Shown here: positions 37,251 to 47,384 of the stretch, piece by piece
How the letters are laid out: every line of letters begins with the position of its first letter
How positions within the stretch are numbered: the first letter of the stretch is position 1
Source: Paracoccaceae bacterium
GTDB taxonomy: Bacteria; Pseudomonadota; Alphaproteobacteria; Rhodobacterales; Rhodobacteraceae
Direction: 5' to 3'
Assembly: GCA_022448245.1 (NCBI GenBank)
Contig: JAKVCO010000001.1
Location: 1 to 64,000 of the forward strand
DNA length: 64,000 nucleotides
Translations under genes and position numbers: made by a program
Notes under the pieces: model-generated
Told to the model about the DNA's origin: nothing
Databases searched by the model: none
What the model saw: the letters and a program-made list of their open reading frames with translations, nothing else

Positions 37251-38165
37251 ATGTCGAGCAGGGCATCCCAGAAGGTCGCCGTCCTGATGGGCGGTTTGTC
37301 CGCCGAACGCGAAGTGTCGTTGTCCACCGGGCGCGGCTGCGCTGATGCTTTGCGCGGTGAGGGCTTCGATGTGGTTGAAATCGATGCTGATCAAACCGTA
37401 TTCGTAAAGCTCGCCGAAACCCAGCCAGACGTGGTCTTTAACGCCCTTCATGGTCGCTGGGGCGAAGATGGCGCGGTGCAGGGCATCTTGGAGTGGATGC
37501 GGCTGCCTTACACCCATTCGGGTGTTTTGAGCTCCGCCCTCGCCATCGACAAGGAGAAAACCAAAGAGCTATATCGCCGCGTGGGTTTGCCTGTCGCTGA
37601 CAGCTGCATCGCCACCGCCGAAGAGGTTCGCGCGCGCCACGTCATGGCGCCTCCCTATGTCGTAAAGCCTTACAACGAAGGGTCTTCGGTCGGCATCTAT
37701 ATTGTGCCGGAAGGCGTCAACACGCCGCCTGATCTTGCGGCGGATATGCCCAAAGACGTCATGGTCGAGGCCTACGCCCCGGGGCGCGAGCTCACCACCA
37801 CTGTCCTCAACGGCCGCGCTTTGACCGTTACGGATATCATCACTGACGGTTGGTATGACTACGAGGCGAAATACGAAGATGGCGGATCGCGCCACGTCGT
37901 GCCTGCTGATGTGCCCAAAGAGATTTTTGACGCCTGCCTCGACTACGCATTGCGCGCCCATGAGGTGCTCGGGTGCCGGGGGCTCAGCCGCACCGATTTC
38001 CGGTGGGACGAGGAGAAGGGACTCGAGGGCCTGATTCTGCTCGAAACCAACACCCAGCCGGGGATGACGCCCACTTCGCTGACGCCCGAACAGGCCGAAG
38101 CCTGCGGGATCACCTTTGGCCAGCTCTGCGCCAGCCTTGTGGAGGATGCCTCATGCGATCGCTGA
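37251..38165 (+). CDS. ddl: D-alanine--D-alanine ligase
   Basis: 304 residues, an ATP-grasp ligase making D-Ala-D-Ala. Recognisable are VAVLMGGLSAEREVSLSTG, FNALHGRWGEDGAVQG, YTHSGVLSSALAIDKEKTKE, PYNEGSSVGIYIV and the Mg-site LLETNTQPGMTPTSL. It overlaps ftsQ by 13 bp. Location next to ftsQ is that of DdlB. Confidence 0.95.
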   Translation: MSSRASQKVAVLMGGLSAEREVSLSTGRGCADALRGEGFDVVEIDADQTVFVKLAETQPDVVFNALHGRWGEDGAVQGILEWMRLPYTHSGVLSSALAIDKEKTKELYRRVGLPVADSCIATAEEVRARHVMAPPYVVKPYNEGSSVGIYIVPEGVNTPPDLAADMPKDVMVEAYAPGRELTTTVLNGRALTVTDIITDGWYDYEAKYEDGGSRHVVPADVPKEIFDACLDYALRAHEVLGCRGLSRTDFRWDEEKGLEGLILLETNTQPGMTPTSLTPEQAEACGITFGQLCASLVEDASCDR

Positions 38166-39022
38166 GGATCGATCCCTCCTCGCGCTGGGGCTACCGCCTG
38201 CAACGCATCTGGCTGACACCGCTCTTTCGCGCGTTGCTGCGCACGGGGCTGCCTTGCCTGATCGTAAGTGCCGGAATTCTCACGTATATCAACCAGCCGC
38301 ATGTGAAGCTGCGCATAGCCGAAGCCGTGCTCGACGCCAAGATGTCCCTGCAAGAGCGCCCGGAGTTCATGGTCAAGCTCATGGCGATCGAAGGGGCAGC
38401 ACCCGAAGTGGCGGAGCGCATTCGCGGCGCCGTTCATGTCGATTTCCCAATCTCGTCCTTTGATCTCGACCTCGATCAGTTGCGTCTCATCGTTGAAAAG
38501 CTGCCCCCCGTTCAAAGCGCGACATTGCGTGTGCGTCCGGGTGGGGTGCTTGAGGTGGGAATCATCGAGCGAACCCCCGCATTGGTGTGGCGCCGTCCCG
38601 AAGGCCTGGGGCTTATCGATGTCGAAGGCAATCTAGTGAGTGGTCTCGATAAGCGCGCTGATCGTGCGGATCTGCCGCTCGTGGTGGGCGAGGGCGCGCA
38701 TCATGCGGCTGAAGAAGCGTTGGAGCTGATGATGGCTGCCGCACCAATCGCCGATCGTGTGCGCGGATTGCGCCGCATGGGTGAGCGTCGTTGGGACGTG
38801 GTGCTCGACCGAAATCAGGTGATCCAGCTACCCGAGGAGGCGCCTGTACCCGCGCTTGAACGCGTGATCCTTCTGGACAAGGCGCAGGAGCTTTTGGCCC
38901 GCAACATCACCCACTTAGATCTTCGCAACCCGCGTCGCCCGACGCTGCGGCTTGCGCAAAGCAGCCTTGAAGAGCTGCATATTATCAGAGGTTTGGAAAT
39001 CGGAGTGAATGTGAATGAGTGA
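38153..39022 (+). CDS. ftsQ: cell-division protein FtsQ
   Basis: 289 residues from ATG 38153, within the end of ddl; a longer open frame upstream is a shadow. It has a short cytoplasmic tail, one membrane helix (~30-48) and a periplasmic POTRA plus beta domain (LRLIVEKLPPVQSATLRVRP; GVLEVGIIERTPALVWRR). FtsQ bridges early and late divisome proteins. It overlaps ftsA by 8 bp. Confidence 0.92.
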   Translation: MRSLRIDPSSRWGYRLQRIWLTPLFRALLRTGLPCLIVSAGILTYINQPHVKLRIAEAVLDAKMSLQERPEFMVKLMAIEGAAPEVAERIRGAVHVDFPISSFDLDLDQLRLIVEKLPPVQSATLRVRPGGVLEVGIIERTPALVWRRPEGLGLIDVEGNLVSGLDKRADRADLPLVVGEGAHHAAEEALELMMAAAPIADRVRGLRRMGERRWDVVLDRNQVIQLPEEAPVPALERVILLDKAQELLARNITHLDLRNPRRPTLRLAQSSLEELHIIRGLEIGVNVNE

Positions 39023-40349
39023 CCTGTACGCCGCTCAACGCGCGATGCGGAACATGCGCAAGGCTGCCATGCAGCGAGGGGTCATCGCGATCCTCGATGT
39101 GGGCACCTCCAAGATTGCCTGTCTCGTCCTTCGTTTCGATGGCCCCGACCAATTCCGCGAACAAGACGGTCTTGGCGCCATGGCCGGACAATCCGCCTTC
39201 CGCGTCATCGGTGCAGCCACGACACGCTCCCGCGGGGTGCGGTTTGGCGAGGTCGATGCCATGGCAGAAACCGAGCGAGCGATTCGCACCGCCGTCCAAG
39301 CGGCACAGAAAATGGCCAATGTGCGCGTAGATCACGTCATCGCATGCATGGCCGGTGCCGAGCCGCGTTCTTACGGTCTCAACGGCGAAATCGAGCTTAG
39401 CGAAGAGACGGTGACCGAGCAGGACGTGAGCCGCTGCCTGGCGTCGTGTGACGTGCCGGACTACGGGGCAGGGCGCGATGTGCTGCATGCTCAACCGGTG
39501 AATTTCGCGCTCGATCATCGCTCTGGACTGGGTGATCCACGCGGCCAACTTGGCAACCGTTTGGCCGCCGACATGCACATGCTGACGGTCGATTCCACGG
39601 CTGTTCAGAACCTTGCCTACTGTATCAAGCGCTGCGACCTTGAGCTCGCGGGGCTTGCCTCCAGCGCCTACGTTTCCGGCATCTCAGCCCTCGTGGAAGA
39701 CGAGCAGGAGCTCGGCGCAGCCTGCATCGATTTAGGCGGCGGCGCGACCGGGGTGAGCATATTTATCAAGCGTCACATGATCTTTGCCGACAGCGTGCGG
39801 ATGGGCGGTGAGCACGTCACCAGCGACATCAGCATGGGCCTGCAAGTACCCGCCGCGACTGCAGAAAGGATCAAGACCTTCTACGGTGGCGTCCACGCAA
39901 CCGGCATGGATGATCGGGAGATGATCGACATCGGCGGCGACACCGGCGACTGGGAACATGACCGTCGTCAGGTCTCCCGTTCCGAGCTTATCGGCATCAT
40001 GCGCCCCCGCGTGGAAGAAATTTTGGAGGAGGTCCGTGCGCGCCTCGACGCGGCCGGTTTCGACCAACTGCCTAGCCAATCTATCGTGTTGACGGGCGGT
40101 GGTAGCCAGATCGCGGGCCTCGATGGATTGGCCTCGCGCATCCTCGGACAACAGGTCCGGCTGGGCCGTCCGCTGCGGGTTCAGGGCCTGCCTCAGGCAG
40201 CCACCGGGGCGGCTTTCGCGAGCGCCGTAGGCCTCAGCCTTTTCGCCGCGCATCCACAAGACGAATGGTGGGATTTCGAGCTTCCCGCCGACACCTATCC
40301 GGCGCGCTCCCTGCGCCGCGCGGTGCGTTGGTTCAGGGAGAATTGGTGA
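39015..40349 (+). CDS. ftsA: cell-division actin homologue FtsA
   Basis: 444 residues. Actin-fold nucleotide motifs are seen: IAILDVGTSKIACLVL, ACIDLGGGATGVSIF and VLTGGGSQIAGLDGLASRIL. The 1C insertion characteristic of FtsA is present, and the C-terminus ends in an amphipathic basic helix (PARSLRRAVRWFRENW) that tethers the protein to the membrane. FtsA anchors FtsZ filaments. About 185 bp separate it from ftsZ. Confidence 0.95.
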   Translation: MSDLYAAQRAMRNMRKAAMQRGVIAILDVGTSKIACLVLRFDGPDQFREQDGLGAMAGQSAFRVIGAATTRSRGVRFGEVDAMAETERAIRTAVQAAQKMANVRVDHVIACMAGAEPRSYGLNGEIELSEETVTEQDVSRCLASCDVPDYGAGRDVLHAQPVNFALDHRSGLGDPRGQLGNRLAADMHMLTVDSTAVQNLAYCIKRCDLELAGLASSAYVSGISALVEDEQELGAACIDLGGGATGVSIFIKRHMIFADSVRMGGEHVTSDISMGLQVPAATAERIKTFYGGVHATGMDDREMIDIGGDTGDWEHDRRQVSRSELIGIMRPRVEEILEEVRARLDAAGFDQLPSQSIVLTGGGSQIAGLDGLASRILGQQVRLGRPLRVQGLPQAATGAAFASAVGLSLFAAHPQDEWWDFELPADTYPARSLRRAVRWFRENW

Positions 40350-40533
40350 CCGCTTTATATTGTGGGCAGAACCACATGCGGTGAAATCCGGCGGAAATGC
40401 GCCAACATTATGTAGGTTCTTGGCAGAATTTTCGTGACGAAATGGCAACATCCGGTTAGTGTCGGGCGCGACAATAAAAGCCCTCAGACGGCAATTGCGT
40501 GCGACGGGCCCAGTTAACAGGCGGAATGATAAA
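40350..40533 (+). promoter_or_regulatory. ftsZ leader/promoter gap
   Basis: A 184-bp AT-richer gap between ftsA and the chosen ftsZ start. The ftsZ frame extends upstream to 40459, but the added residues are unlike FtsZ, so this is untranslated leader. A dedicated ftsZ promoter is common in alphaproteobacteria. I cannot fix its boxes or a CtrA-like site with confidence. Confidence 0.4.
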
Positions 40534-42060
40534 ATGACTTTGAACCTTTCGATGCCCGGCCAGGAAGAGCTGAAGCCGCGGATCACGGTGTTCGGTGTTG
40601 GTGGCGCCGGCGGTAACGCGGTCGACAACATGATCGAGAAGGAGCTCGACGGCGTCGAGTTCGTGATCGCGAACACGGACTCTCAGGCCCTGGCAGGTGC
40701 ACAGGCACCTCAGAAGATCCAGATGGGCATCAAGGTCACCGAGGGTCTCGGCGCAGGCGCCCGCCCGAACGTCGGCTCCGCCGCCGCAGAAGAGAGCATC
40801 GAGCAGATCGTCGATCACCTCGCTGGCGCGCACATGTGCTTCATCACCGCCGGTATGGGCGGCGGCACCGGTACGGGCGCGGCTCCGATCATCGCACAGG
40901 CGGCACGTGAACTGGGCGTGCTGACCGTGGGCGTAGTGACGAAGCCTTTTCAGTTCGAAGGCGGCAAGCGCATGCGTCAGGCGGAGGAGGGCGTCGAAGC
41001 GCTCCAGAAAGTCGTCGACACGCTCATCATCATTCCAAACCAGAACCTGTTCCGTCTCGCCAACGAGAAGACGACCTTCACCGAGGCGTTTTCCATGGCA
41101 GACGACGTGCTCTATCAGGGCGTGAAGGGCGTGACCGATCTGATGGTCAAGCCGGGCCTCATCAACCTCGACTTCGCCGACGTCCGCTCCGTCATGGACG
41201 AGATGGGCAAAGCGATGATGGGCACGGGCGAGGCAACGGGCGAAGATCGCGCGATCCAAGCCGCCGAGAAGGCCATCGCCAACCCGCTTCTGGACGAGAT
41301 CAGCCTCCGCGGCGCACGCGGTGTCCTCATCAACATCACGGGCGGCTACGACCTCACGCTCTTCGAACTGGACGAGGCCGCAAACCGCATCCGCGAGGAA
41401 GTGGACCCGGACGCAAACATCATCGTGGGCTCCACGCTCGACACGGCTATGGAGGGTACGATGCGTGTCTCCGTCGTCGCCACGGGCATCGACGCGAGCA
41501 CGGTTGTCTCCGACATCCCGGCACCGCGCCGTTCGCTGGCATCCCCGCTGCCGACGCCTGTCGTCGCCGAGGAAGAAGTCGAAGTTGCAGCGGAAGTCGC
41601 AGCTGAGATGACCGAAGCCGTGGAAGAAGCCGCACCTGAGGCAGAGGTTGCGGACCTCTTCGGAGAGGCACCTGCCGCTGCCGCCGCAGACGACCTTCCG
41701 CCCCCAGCCTACCAGCCGGAGCCGCCCGCGTTTGAGCCGTCGATCGAAGAAGACGAAGCAGCCGCCTTCGTGGCCCCTGCGAAGCCCGCACCGGGCACGC
41801 CGTCTCCAGAGGCAATGGCGCGTCTTCAGTCGGCAGTCGCCAAGCAGCCATCGGCGCCTCAGGCAGCCCCTCAGGCCGCTGAAAAGCAGCGCTTTGGCAT
41901 CAACTCCCTCATCGGCCGTATGACCGGTGGTGGTGAAGCTGCAGAGCCGCAGGCCGTGCGTCGCCAGCCACCAGTCCAGAGCTTCGAGGAAGATCAGGAC
42001 ACGGCTGAAACGGATGAGCGCATCGAAATCCCTGCGTTCCTGCGCCGCCAAGCAAACTGA
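40534..42060 (+). CDS. ftsZ: tubulin-like cell-division GTPase FtsZ
   Basis: 508 residues from ATG 40534. It has the GTPase tubulin signature [15 protein letters not shown], the N-terminal [18 protein letters not shown] and the T7-loop region ([14 protein letters not shown]). After ~residue 320 comes a long acidic, Ala/Pro/Glu-rich linker (~170 residues) and the conserved C-terminal peptide [12 protein letters not shown], which binds FtsA. The long linker is typical of alphaproteobacterial FtsZ. A strong terminator follows. Confidence 0.97.
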   Translation: MTLNLSMPGQEELKPRITVFGVGGAGGNAVDNMIEKELDGVEFVIANTDSQALAGAQAPQKIQMGIKVTEGLGAGARPNVGSAAAEESIEQIVDHLAGAHMCFITAGMGGGTGTGAAPIIAQAARELGVLTVGVVTKPFQFEGGKRMRQAEEGVEALQKVVDTLIIIPNQNLFRLANEKTTFTEAFSMADDVLYQGVKGVTDLMVKPGLINLDFADVRSVMDEMGKAMMGTGEATGEDRAIQAAEKAIANPLLDEISLRGARGVLINITGGYDLTLFELDEAANRIREEVDPDANIIVGSTLDTAMEGTMRVSVVATGIDASTVVSDIPAPRRSLASPLPTPVVAEEEVEVAAEVAAEMTEAVEEAAPEAEVADLFGEAPAAAAADDLPPPAYQPEPPAFEPSIEEDEAAAFVAPAKPAPGTPSPEAMARLQSAVAKQPSAPQAAPQAAEKQRFGINSLIGRMTGGGEAAEPQAVRRQPPVQSFEEDQDTAETDERIEIPAFLRRQAN

Positions 42061-42081
42061 AACACTCTGTAGTCGTGAGTG

Positions 42082-42111
42082 GAAACGCCGCCTCAGGGCG
42101 GCGTTTTTTAT
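42082..42111 (+). terminator. rho-independent terminator after ftsZ
   Basis: AACGCCGCC-TCAG-GGCGGCGTT is a perfect 9-bp GC-rich stem followed by a T-run. It lies 22 bp after the ftsZ stop and ends the division cluster transcript before lpxC. Confidence 0.93.
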
Positions 42112-42281
42112 TGTAGATCAACGCCTTAACATCATGGCGAGAATCCGCGCAAAACATGTAACTGTTTCATGGCGTTACAAAGCGTGAGTTGAGACCCGGC
42201 GTTACGCTTTCTAGCTATCGACCAATCGGTCTGGCGTAGGTACGCCGAGCCACTCGCCGATTCCGGCGCTGGGATGGGACA

Positions 42282-43199
42282 ATGCAAGCGACTGTAAAAT
42301 CACCAGCCATCTTTACGGGCGTAGGCCTGCACACCGGCAAGACCGTGCATCTTGTTGTGCGACCGGCGTCTGCTGAGCATGGCATCTGGTTCCGCCGCAC
42401 TGATTTGGATCGCGACGCACTCGTTCCCGCGCTGTGGAGCGCGGTTGAGCGTTCGCCGCTCTGCACCAAAATCGTCAACGATACAGGCGTCTCCGTTTCG
42501 ACGATCGAGCACCTGATGGCCGCTCTGGCAGGCTGCGGCGTGCGCAACGCGCTTATCGATCTCGATGGGCCCGAGGTCCCGATCCTCGATGGTTCCTCCG
42601 CACCGTTCGTTCGGGGCATCCTCGAGAAGGGCATCCTGGTCCAGCACCAGGCAGCACGCGCTCTGCAGATTTTGGAGACTGTCGAGGTTCGCGAAGGTCT
42701 CGCATGGGCACGCCTTGAGCCTGCCGACGGTTTCGCGATGGATTTCGACATCGATTTCACGGACGAGGCAATCGGTCGTCAAAGCCGTCACATGGACCTC
42801 GCCAATGGCGCCTTTGTCCATGACCTCGCAGACAGCCGCACGTTCTGCCGTCAGTCCGACGTCGATACGATGCGCGCCAATGGTCTCGCCCTTGGCGGTA
42901 CGCTTGAGAACGCCGTCGTTGTTGACGGTGATCAGATCCTGAGCCCGGGCGGCTTCCGTCACATGGACGAGCCCGTGCGCCATAAAATGCTCGACGCCGT
43001 GGGCGATCTGTCGCTCGCAGGTGCGTCGATCGTTGGTCGCTACGTTGGCCACCGCGCAGGACACGGTATTACCAACCAGCTTCTGCGGGCTCTGTTTGCG
43101 CGTCCAGAAGCATTCCGCATGGTCGAATGCACCCCGGCCATGGCCTCGCGCCTTCCCGGGGCAGGGGTCACACGCGCGGACGCGAACACTCTCCATTGA
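42282..43199 (+). CDS. lpxC: UDP-3-O-acyl-N-acetylglucosamine deacetylase
   Basis: 305 residues. This zinc amidase catalyses the committed step of lipid A synthesis. Motifs are SPAIFTGVGLHTGK, the zinc-ligand region VSTIEHLMAALAGCGV, FVHDLADSRTFC, and HKMLDAVGDLSLAG with the second zinc His/Asp pair. It follows the ftsZ terminator with ~170 bp of its own leader. Confidence 0.95.
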   Translation: MQATVKSPAIFTGVGLHTGKTVHLVVRPASAEHGIWFRRTDLDRDALVPALWSAVERSPLCTKIVNDTGVSVSTIEHLMAALAGCGVRNALIDLDGPEVPILDGSSAPFVRGILEKGILVQHQAARALQILETVEVREGLAWARLEPADGFAMDFDIDFTDEAIGRQSRHMDLANGAFVHDLADSRTFCRQSDVDTMRANGLALGGTLENAVVVDGDQILSPGGFRHMDEPVRHKMLDAVGDLSLAGASIVGRYVGHRAGHGITNQLLRALFARPEAFRMVECTPAMASRLPGAGVTRADANTLH

Positions 43200-43297
43200 T
43201 CGCAAAGGCGATTTGCCTTGTTCACCATCTGTGATAACCCATTCTCAAAGCACGGCGCACGCGTGACGCACGAGAAGAGGCGAAGGTGATTCAGGGC

Positions 43298-44122
43298 ATG
43301 TCGGTGAGAACTCTCGCAGCTGTTTTGGCGCTGACCGGACTGGTTGGATGCGGTATTAATGACACGCCCAACGTCCCGCTTGAGAACTTCTCCGCGAAAG
43401 AGATCTATGACCGTGGGGAGTTCGAGCTTAACCGTTCGCGCCCCGATGAAGCGGCCTTCTATTTCGGCGAGGTGGAGCGGCTCTATCCCTATTCCGAATG
43501 GGCCAAGCGCGCGCTTATCATGCAGGCGTTTTCCTATCATCGCGACACGGATTACCCCAACAGCCGCTCGTCTGCGCAGCGCTACCTTGATTTCTACCCT
43601 GCCGACGAAGATGCCGCCTACGCGCAGTATCTGCTGGCGCTCAGCTACTATGATCAGATCGACGAAGTGGGTCGCGATCAGGGCCTGACGTTCCAGGCCC
43701 TTCAGGCCCTTCGCATCGTCATCGAGCGCTATCCAGAGAGCGAATACGCCGAGACGTCGGTACTGAAGTTCGACCTCGCCTTCGATCACCTCGCGGGCAA
43801 GGAAATGGAAATCGGTCGTTATTACCTCAAGCAGGGTCACTACGGCGCCTCGATCAACCGCTTCCGCGTCGTGGTTGAGGATTTCCAGACAACCACGCAC
43901 ACGCCTGAAGCGTTGCATCGATTGGTGGAAAGCTACCTTGCGCTTGGCCTTGATGCCGAAGCGCAGACCGCAGGCGCGATCCTGGGGCACAACTACCGAG
44001 GCACGGAGTGGTATGAGGATAGCTTTGCCCTTCTGCGTGGCGCCGGTCTCGACGCGCGCTCCATCGGCGATAACTGGTTGTCTGCGATCTATCGTCAGGT
44101 GATCCGAGGCGAATGGCTTTGA
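43298..44122 (+). CDS. bamD: outer-membrane assembly lipoprotein BamD
   Basis: 274 residues from ATG 43298 (a GTG at 43286 is also open). The lipoprotein signal is MSVRTLAAVLALTGLVGC, with lipobox LVGC. Five TPR units follow (DRGEFELNRSRPDEAAFYFG; SSAQRYLDFYPADEDAAYAQ; LRIVIERYPESEYAE). BamD is an essential part of the BAM complex that inserts beta-barrel proteins. It lies between lpxC and recN, a common alphaproteobacterial order. Confidence 0.92.
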   Translation: MSVRTLAAVLALTGLVGCGINDTPNVPLENFSAKEIYDRGEFELNRSRPDEAAFYFGEVERLYPYSEWAKRALIMQAFSYHRDTDYPNSRSSAQRYLDFYPADEDAAYAQYLLALSYYDQIDEVGRDQGLTFQALQALRIVIERYPESEYAETSVLKFDLAFDHLAGKEMEIGRYYLKQGHYGASINRFRVVVEDFQTTTHTPEALHRLVESYLALGLDAEAQTAGAILGHNYRGTEWYEDSFALLRGAGLDARSIGDNWLSAIYRQVIRGEWL

Positions 44123-44155
44123 GGAGAGGGGGGCGCTAGCCCTCTTTGCACAACC

Positions 44156-45805
44156 ATGCTGCGCGGTTTGGATATCCGGGACATGTTGATCATCGACCGG
44201 CTGGAGCTTGAGTTCCAGCCCGGCCTCAACGTGCTGACTGGTGAGACCGGGGCCGGCAAATCGATCCTTCTTGATTCACTTGGGTTTGTTCTGGGCTGGC
44301 GGGGCCGCGCTGATCTCGTGCGGGCAGGGGCTGAACAAGGCGAGGTCACCGCGTGGTTTGAGTTGCCTGATGGCCATGCAGCCTTCGATGTGCTCGCCGA
44401 GGCGGGCTACGAGACCGATGGGGAGCTTGTGCTACGCCGGGTGAACACGCGAGACGGACGCAAGGCTGCCTGGGTGAACGACAGACGCGCGTCTGGTGAA
44501 TTGCTGCGTGCCTTAAGTGAAACCCTTGTCGAGCTCCATGGGCAACATGATGATCGGGGGCTTTTGAACATACGCGGCCACCGGGCGCTACTGGATGAAT
44601 TCGGCGGTTTTGATGCGGCACGAGCCAGAGTGCGGGCGGCCTGGCGAGATAAAGCCGCGGCTGAAAAGGCGCTAAATGCAGCCCATGCGGCGGCGGCTGA
44701 GCTTGCCGAAGAAGAAGATTTTCTGCGCCACGCTGTGGCCGAGCTTGAGGCGCTGCAACCCGAAGCGGGCGAGGACGAAGCGCTCGACGCGCGCCGCCGT
44801 CTCATGCAGGGCGCCGAACGGATCCGAGAAGATATTACACGGGCCTTTCAGGCGCTGGGTATGGACGGTGCAGAAGGTGCGATGAACGATGCGTCCCGTT
44901 GGCTGGAGGACGCCGCGGGTCAGGCAGAAGGCGGTCTGGACGCGCCTTTGACGGCGTTGTCGCGCGCGATGGCAGAGCTGGGCGAAGCGCAATCTGGTGT
45001 CGAGCAGGTGCTCGACAGTCTCGCCTTCGACCCACGCGAGCTGGAAGAAACCGAAGAACGTCTTTTTGCGCTACGCGGGCTCGCACGCAAGCATCAGGTA
45101 CTGCCGGATGAGCTTGCAGTCTTGATGGCGGAGCTTCGAGGAAAGCTCGATGCCTTCGAGGCCTCGGGCGCCGATATCGCAGCCCTAGGGGCGGGCTCCC
45201 GCGCGGCTCAGGACGCCTATGACGCGGCCGCCGGCGCGCTGACTTCCGCTCGTAAAAAGGCTGCAACGCGGTTGGATAAGGCCATGGGCGCAGAGCTCGC
45301 GCCTCTCAAGATGGAGCGGGCCGTCTTTAAAACGCAGATTACCGAGACTGAGGCAGGCCCTGACGGGGCTGACATGGTGGCCTTTACCGTCGCTACGAAC
45401 CCGGGCGCGCCGTCCGGCCCCCTCAACAAGATTGCTTCCGGCGGTGAGCTGAGCCGTTTCTTGCTGGCGTTGAAAGTCTGCCTCACGGGCGGTCGGGCCG
45501 GCCAAACGATGATCTTTGACGAGATTGACCGTGGCGTCGGCGGCGCGACCGCAGATGCCGTGGGCCGCCGCTTGGCGAGGTTGAGCGAGGAGGGGCAGGT
45601 CCTCGTGGTGACGCACTCGCCGCAAGTGGCGGCACTCGGCGCGCATCATTGGCGCGTAGCGAAGCGGGTGGAGCAAGACTTGACGTTCTCACAGGTCGAC
45701 CCGCTTTCAACGCAGGCACGGGTGGACGAAATCGCTCGGATGCTCTCAGGCGACACGATCACCGACGCGGCGCGGGCCGCTGCTGAAGAACTCCTGCGAG
45801 GCTAA
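44156..45805 (+). CDS. recN: DNA repair ATPase RecN
   Basis: 549 residues, SMC-like. The N-terminal Walker A is LTGETGAGKSILLDSLGFV. A coiled-coil region rich in Ala and Glu spans ~160-360. The C-terminal signature is SGGELSRFLLALK, and Walker B is QTMIFDEIDRGVGG, followed by VLVVTHSPQVAALG. RecN gathers broken DNA ends. It begins 33 bp after bamD, so it may be cotranscribed. Confidence 0.95.
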   Translation: MLRGLDIRDMLIIDRLELEFQPGLNVLTGETGAGKSILLDSLGFVLGWRGRADLVRAGAEQGEVTAWFELPDGHAAFDVLAEAGYETDGELVLRRVNTRDGRKAAWVNDRRASGELLRALSETLVELHGQHDDRGLLNIRGHRALLDEFGGFDAARARVRAAWRDKAAAEKALNAAHAAAAELAEEEDFLRHAVAELEALQPEAGEDEALDARRRLMQGAERIREDITRAFQALGMDGAEGAMNDASRWLEDAAGQAEGGLDAPLTALSRAMAELGEAQSGVEQVLDSLAFDPRELEETEERLFALRGLARKHQVLPDELAVLMAELRGKLDAFEASGADIAALGAGSRAAQDAYDAAAGALTSARKKAATRLDKAMGAELAPLKMERAVFKTQITETEAGPDGADMVAFTVATNPGAPSGPLNKIASGGELSRFLLALKVCLTGGRAGQTMIFDEIDRGVGGATADAVGRRLARLSEEGQVLVVTHSPQVAALGAHHWRVAKRVEQDLTFSQVDPLSTQARVDEIARMLSGDTITDAARAAAEELLRG

Positions 45806-45881
45806 TGGTCGGAGCGCGCTCTGTTTCTGCGCGCGCCATGCGGCGTGCTCGAAAGGCGCCCGCCCACCGACCCGGACCTGT

Positions 45882-45912
45882 CTTCTTCGTGCCGATGTAC
45901 TTCCGCCGGAGG
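45882..45912 (-). repeat. dispersed intergenic element, copy 2
   Basis: The complement reads CCTCCGGCGGAAGTACATCG followed by GCACGAAGAAG, matching the copies at 8710-8739 and 51219-51249 at most positions. It lies in the gap between the convergent ends of recN and the FAD-linked oxidase, where it could act as a bidirectional terminator. Confidence 0.7.
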
Positions 45913-45941
45913 CATGCGGGCCTTGCGGGGGGACAGGTTCT

Positions 45942-47315
45942 TCAGTTTTGCCGCACAAGTTTGCCGGGGTTCATAATCGCGTTTGGATCAAGGGCGCGCT
46001 TAATGTCGCCCATGAGCCCCCATGCTGCGCCGTGTTCGGCTTCCATGTGATCGAGCTTGCCCATGCCAACCCCGTGTTCGCCGGTTGCGGTGCCGCCCAG
46101 AGCGAGAGCGTTCTCGACCATGCGTTTCTGAAGGTTTAGCGCTGTGTTCTTATCTTTAGGGTCTTCCGGGTCGATGAGCAGGATGGCATGGTAATTGCCG
46201 TCACCGACATGTCCCAAGATCGGGCCGGGGATGGAGCTCTGTTCGATATCATCCACTGCGGCCTCCATGGCCTCTGCCAATCTTGAAATGGGGACGCAGA
46301 CATCCGTCACCACGGCCCGCGCCCCCGGGCGAGAAGCAAGGATCGCGTAGTAGGCCGCATGACGCGCCGCCCAAAGGGCGCGTTTGTCTTCTTCCTGAGC
46401 AGACCATTCGAACCGCGCACCGCCGTTGCCCTCGGCCAAGGCGCCAAAGGCCTCCGCTTGTTCCGCGACAGTGGCTGGAGATCCATGGAACTCTACAAAG
46501 AGGTGGGGTTGGGGCGGGTCGTCGCGTCCTGCGTGGGCGTTGACAGCGGCAATGGAGGCCGCGTCCAACACTTCAATCCGAGCCATGGGGATGGCGCATT
46601 GGATCGTCTCGATGACGGTCTCCACAGCCGCCCCAAGGCTCGGGAATGCGCAAACGGCTGCGGCGGTGGCCTCTGGTATCCCTTGCAGCCGCAGAGTGAG
46701 CTCCGTGATCAGGCCGAGTGTTCCTTCTGAGCCCACAAAGAGCCCTGTAAGGTCGTAGCCAGCCGACGACTTTCGGGCTCGTGTGCCTGTCCTGATGATC
46801 TCACCCTCGGCAGTCACTACCTCAAGAGCAATGACATTGTCCTTCATGGTACCGTAGCGCACCGCCGTTGTCCCGGAAGCGCGCGTTGAGGCCATGCCCC
46901 CGAGCGATGCATTGGCGCCCGGATCGACAGGGAAGAAGAGCCCCGTCGCACGTAGCTCTTCATTCAGCGCTTCGCGGGTGACACCAGGCTGAACCACCAC
47001 ATCCATGTCGGCAGCATTGATCGCCAGCACGCTACTCATCTTGCTGAAATCGACGCTCACACCACCCCGTGGCGCGGCCGTATGCCCTTCAAGCGAGGTG
47101 CCCGCCCCGAAGCCGATCACCGGGCAACCATGTTCACGGCAAATCCTCACGGCGGCGGCGACTTCCTCGCTAGAGGTCGGATAAATGACCGCATCGGGCG
47201 CCATCACCGAAAAATGCGTCTCTGACGCACCGTGGAGGTCCAGATCGTGCTTGGACCGCGACAAGCGATCTCCTAACAATTCTCCAAGGGCAGAGAGGGC
47301 GGCAGGAATGGTCAT
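45942..47315 (-). CDS. FAD-linked oxidase of the GlcD/D-lactate dehydrogenase type
   Basis: 457 residues. The PCMH-type FAD domain shows YPTSSEEVAAAVRICREHGC, PVIGFGAGTSLEGHTAAPRG and the PGANASLGGMASTRASGTTAVRYG loop. The C-terminal FAD-oxidase domain ends with GTATGEHGVGMGKLDHME, containing the conserved metal/substrate His. The family oxidises D-2-hydroxy acids such as D-lactate or glycolate; the exact substrate is undetermined. No partner subunits (GlcE/F) are adjacent, favouring a single-subunit D-lactate dehydrogenase. It is divergent from the ClC gene. Confidence 0.88.
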   Translation of the reverse strand: MTIPAALSALGELLGDRLSRSKHDLDLHGASETHFSVMAPDAVIYPTSSEEVAAAVRICREHGCPVIGFGAGTSLEGHTAAPRGGVSVDFSKMSSVLAINAADMDVVVQPGVTREALNEELRATGLFFPVDPGANASLGGMASTRASGTTAVRYGTMKDNVIALEVVTAEGEIIRTGTRARKSSAGYDLTGLFVGSEGTLGLITELTLRLQGIPEATAAAVCAFPSLGAAVETVIETIQCAIPMARIEVLDAASIAAVNAHAGRDDPPQPHLFVEFHGSPATVAEQAEAFGALAEGNGGARFEWSAQEEDKRALWAARHAAYYAILASRPGARAVVTDVCVPISRLAEAMEAAVDDIEQSSIPGPILGHVGDGNYHAILLIDPEDPKDKNTALNLQKRMVENALALGGTATGEHGVGMGKLDHMEAEHGAAWGLMGDIKRALDPNAIMNPGKLVRQN

Positions 47316-47384
47316 GAGGTGCTCCGACGGGGTGACCTCACCAGTCTAATGCAGCGCGCAGCCCAGTTGAAGCGGTGGACGGTG

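Noticed and set aside
40456-42051. A 531-codon open frame exactly opposite ftsZ
   Set aside because: It mirrors the ftsZ codon pattern and has a Cys/Arg/His-rich, non-protein-like composition.
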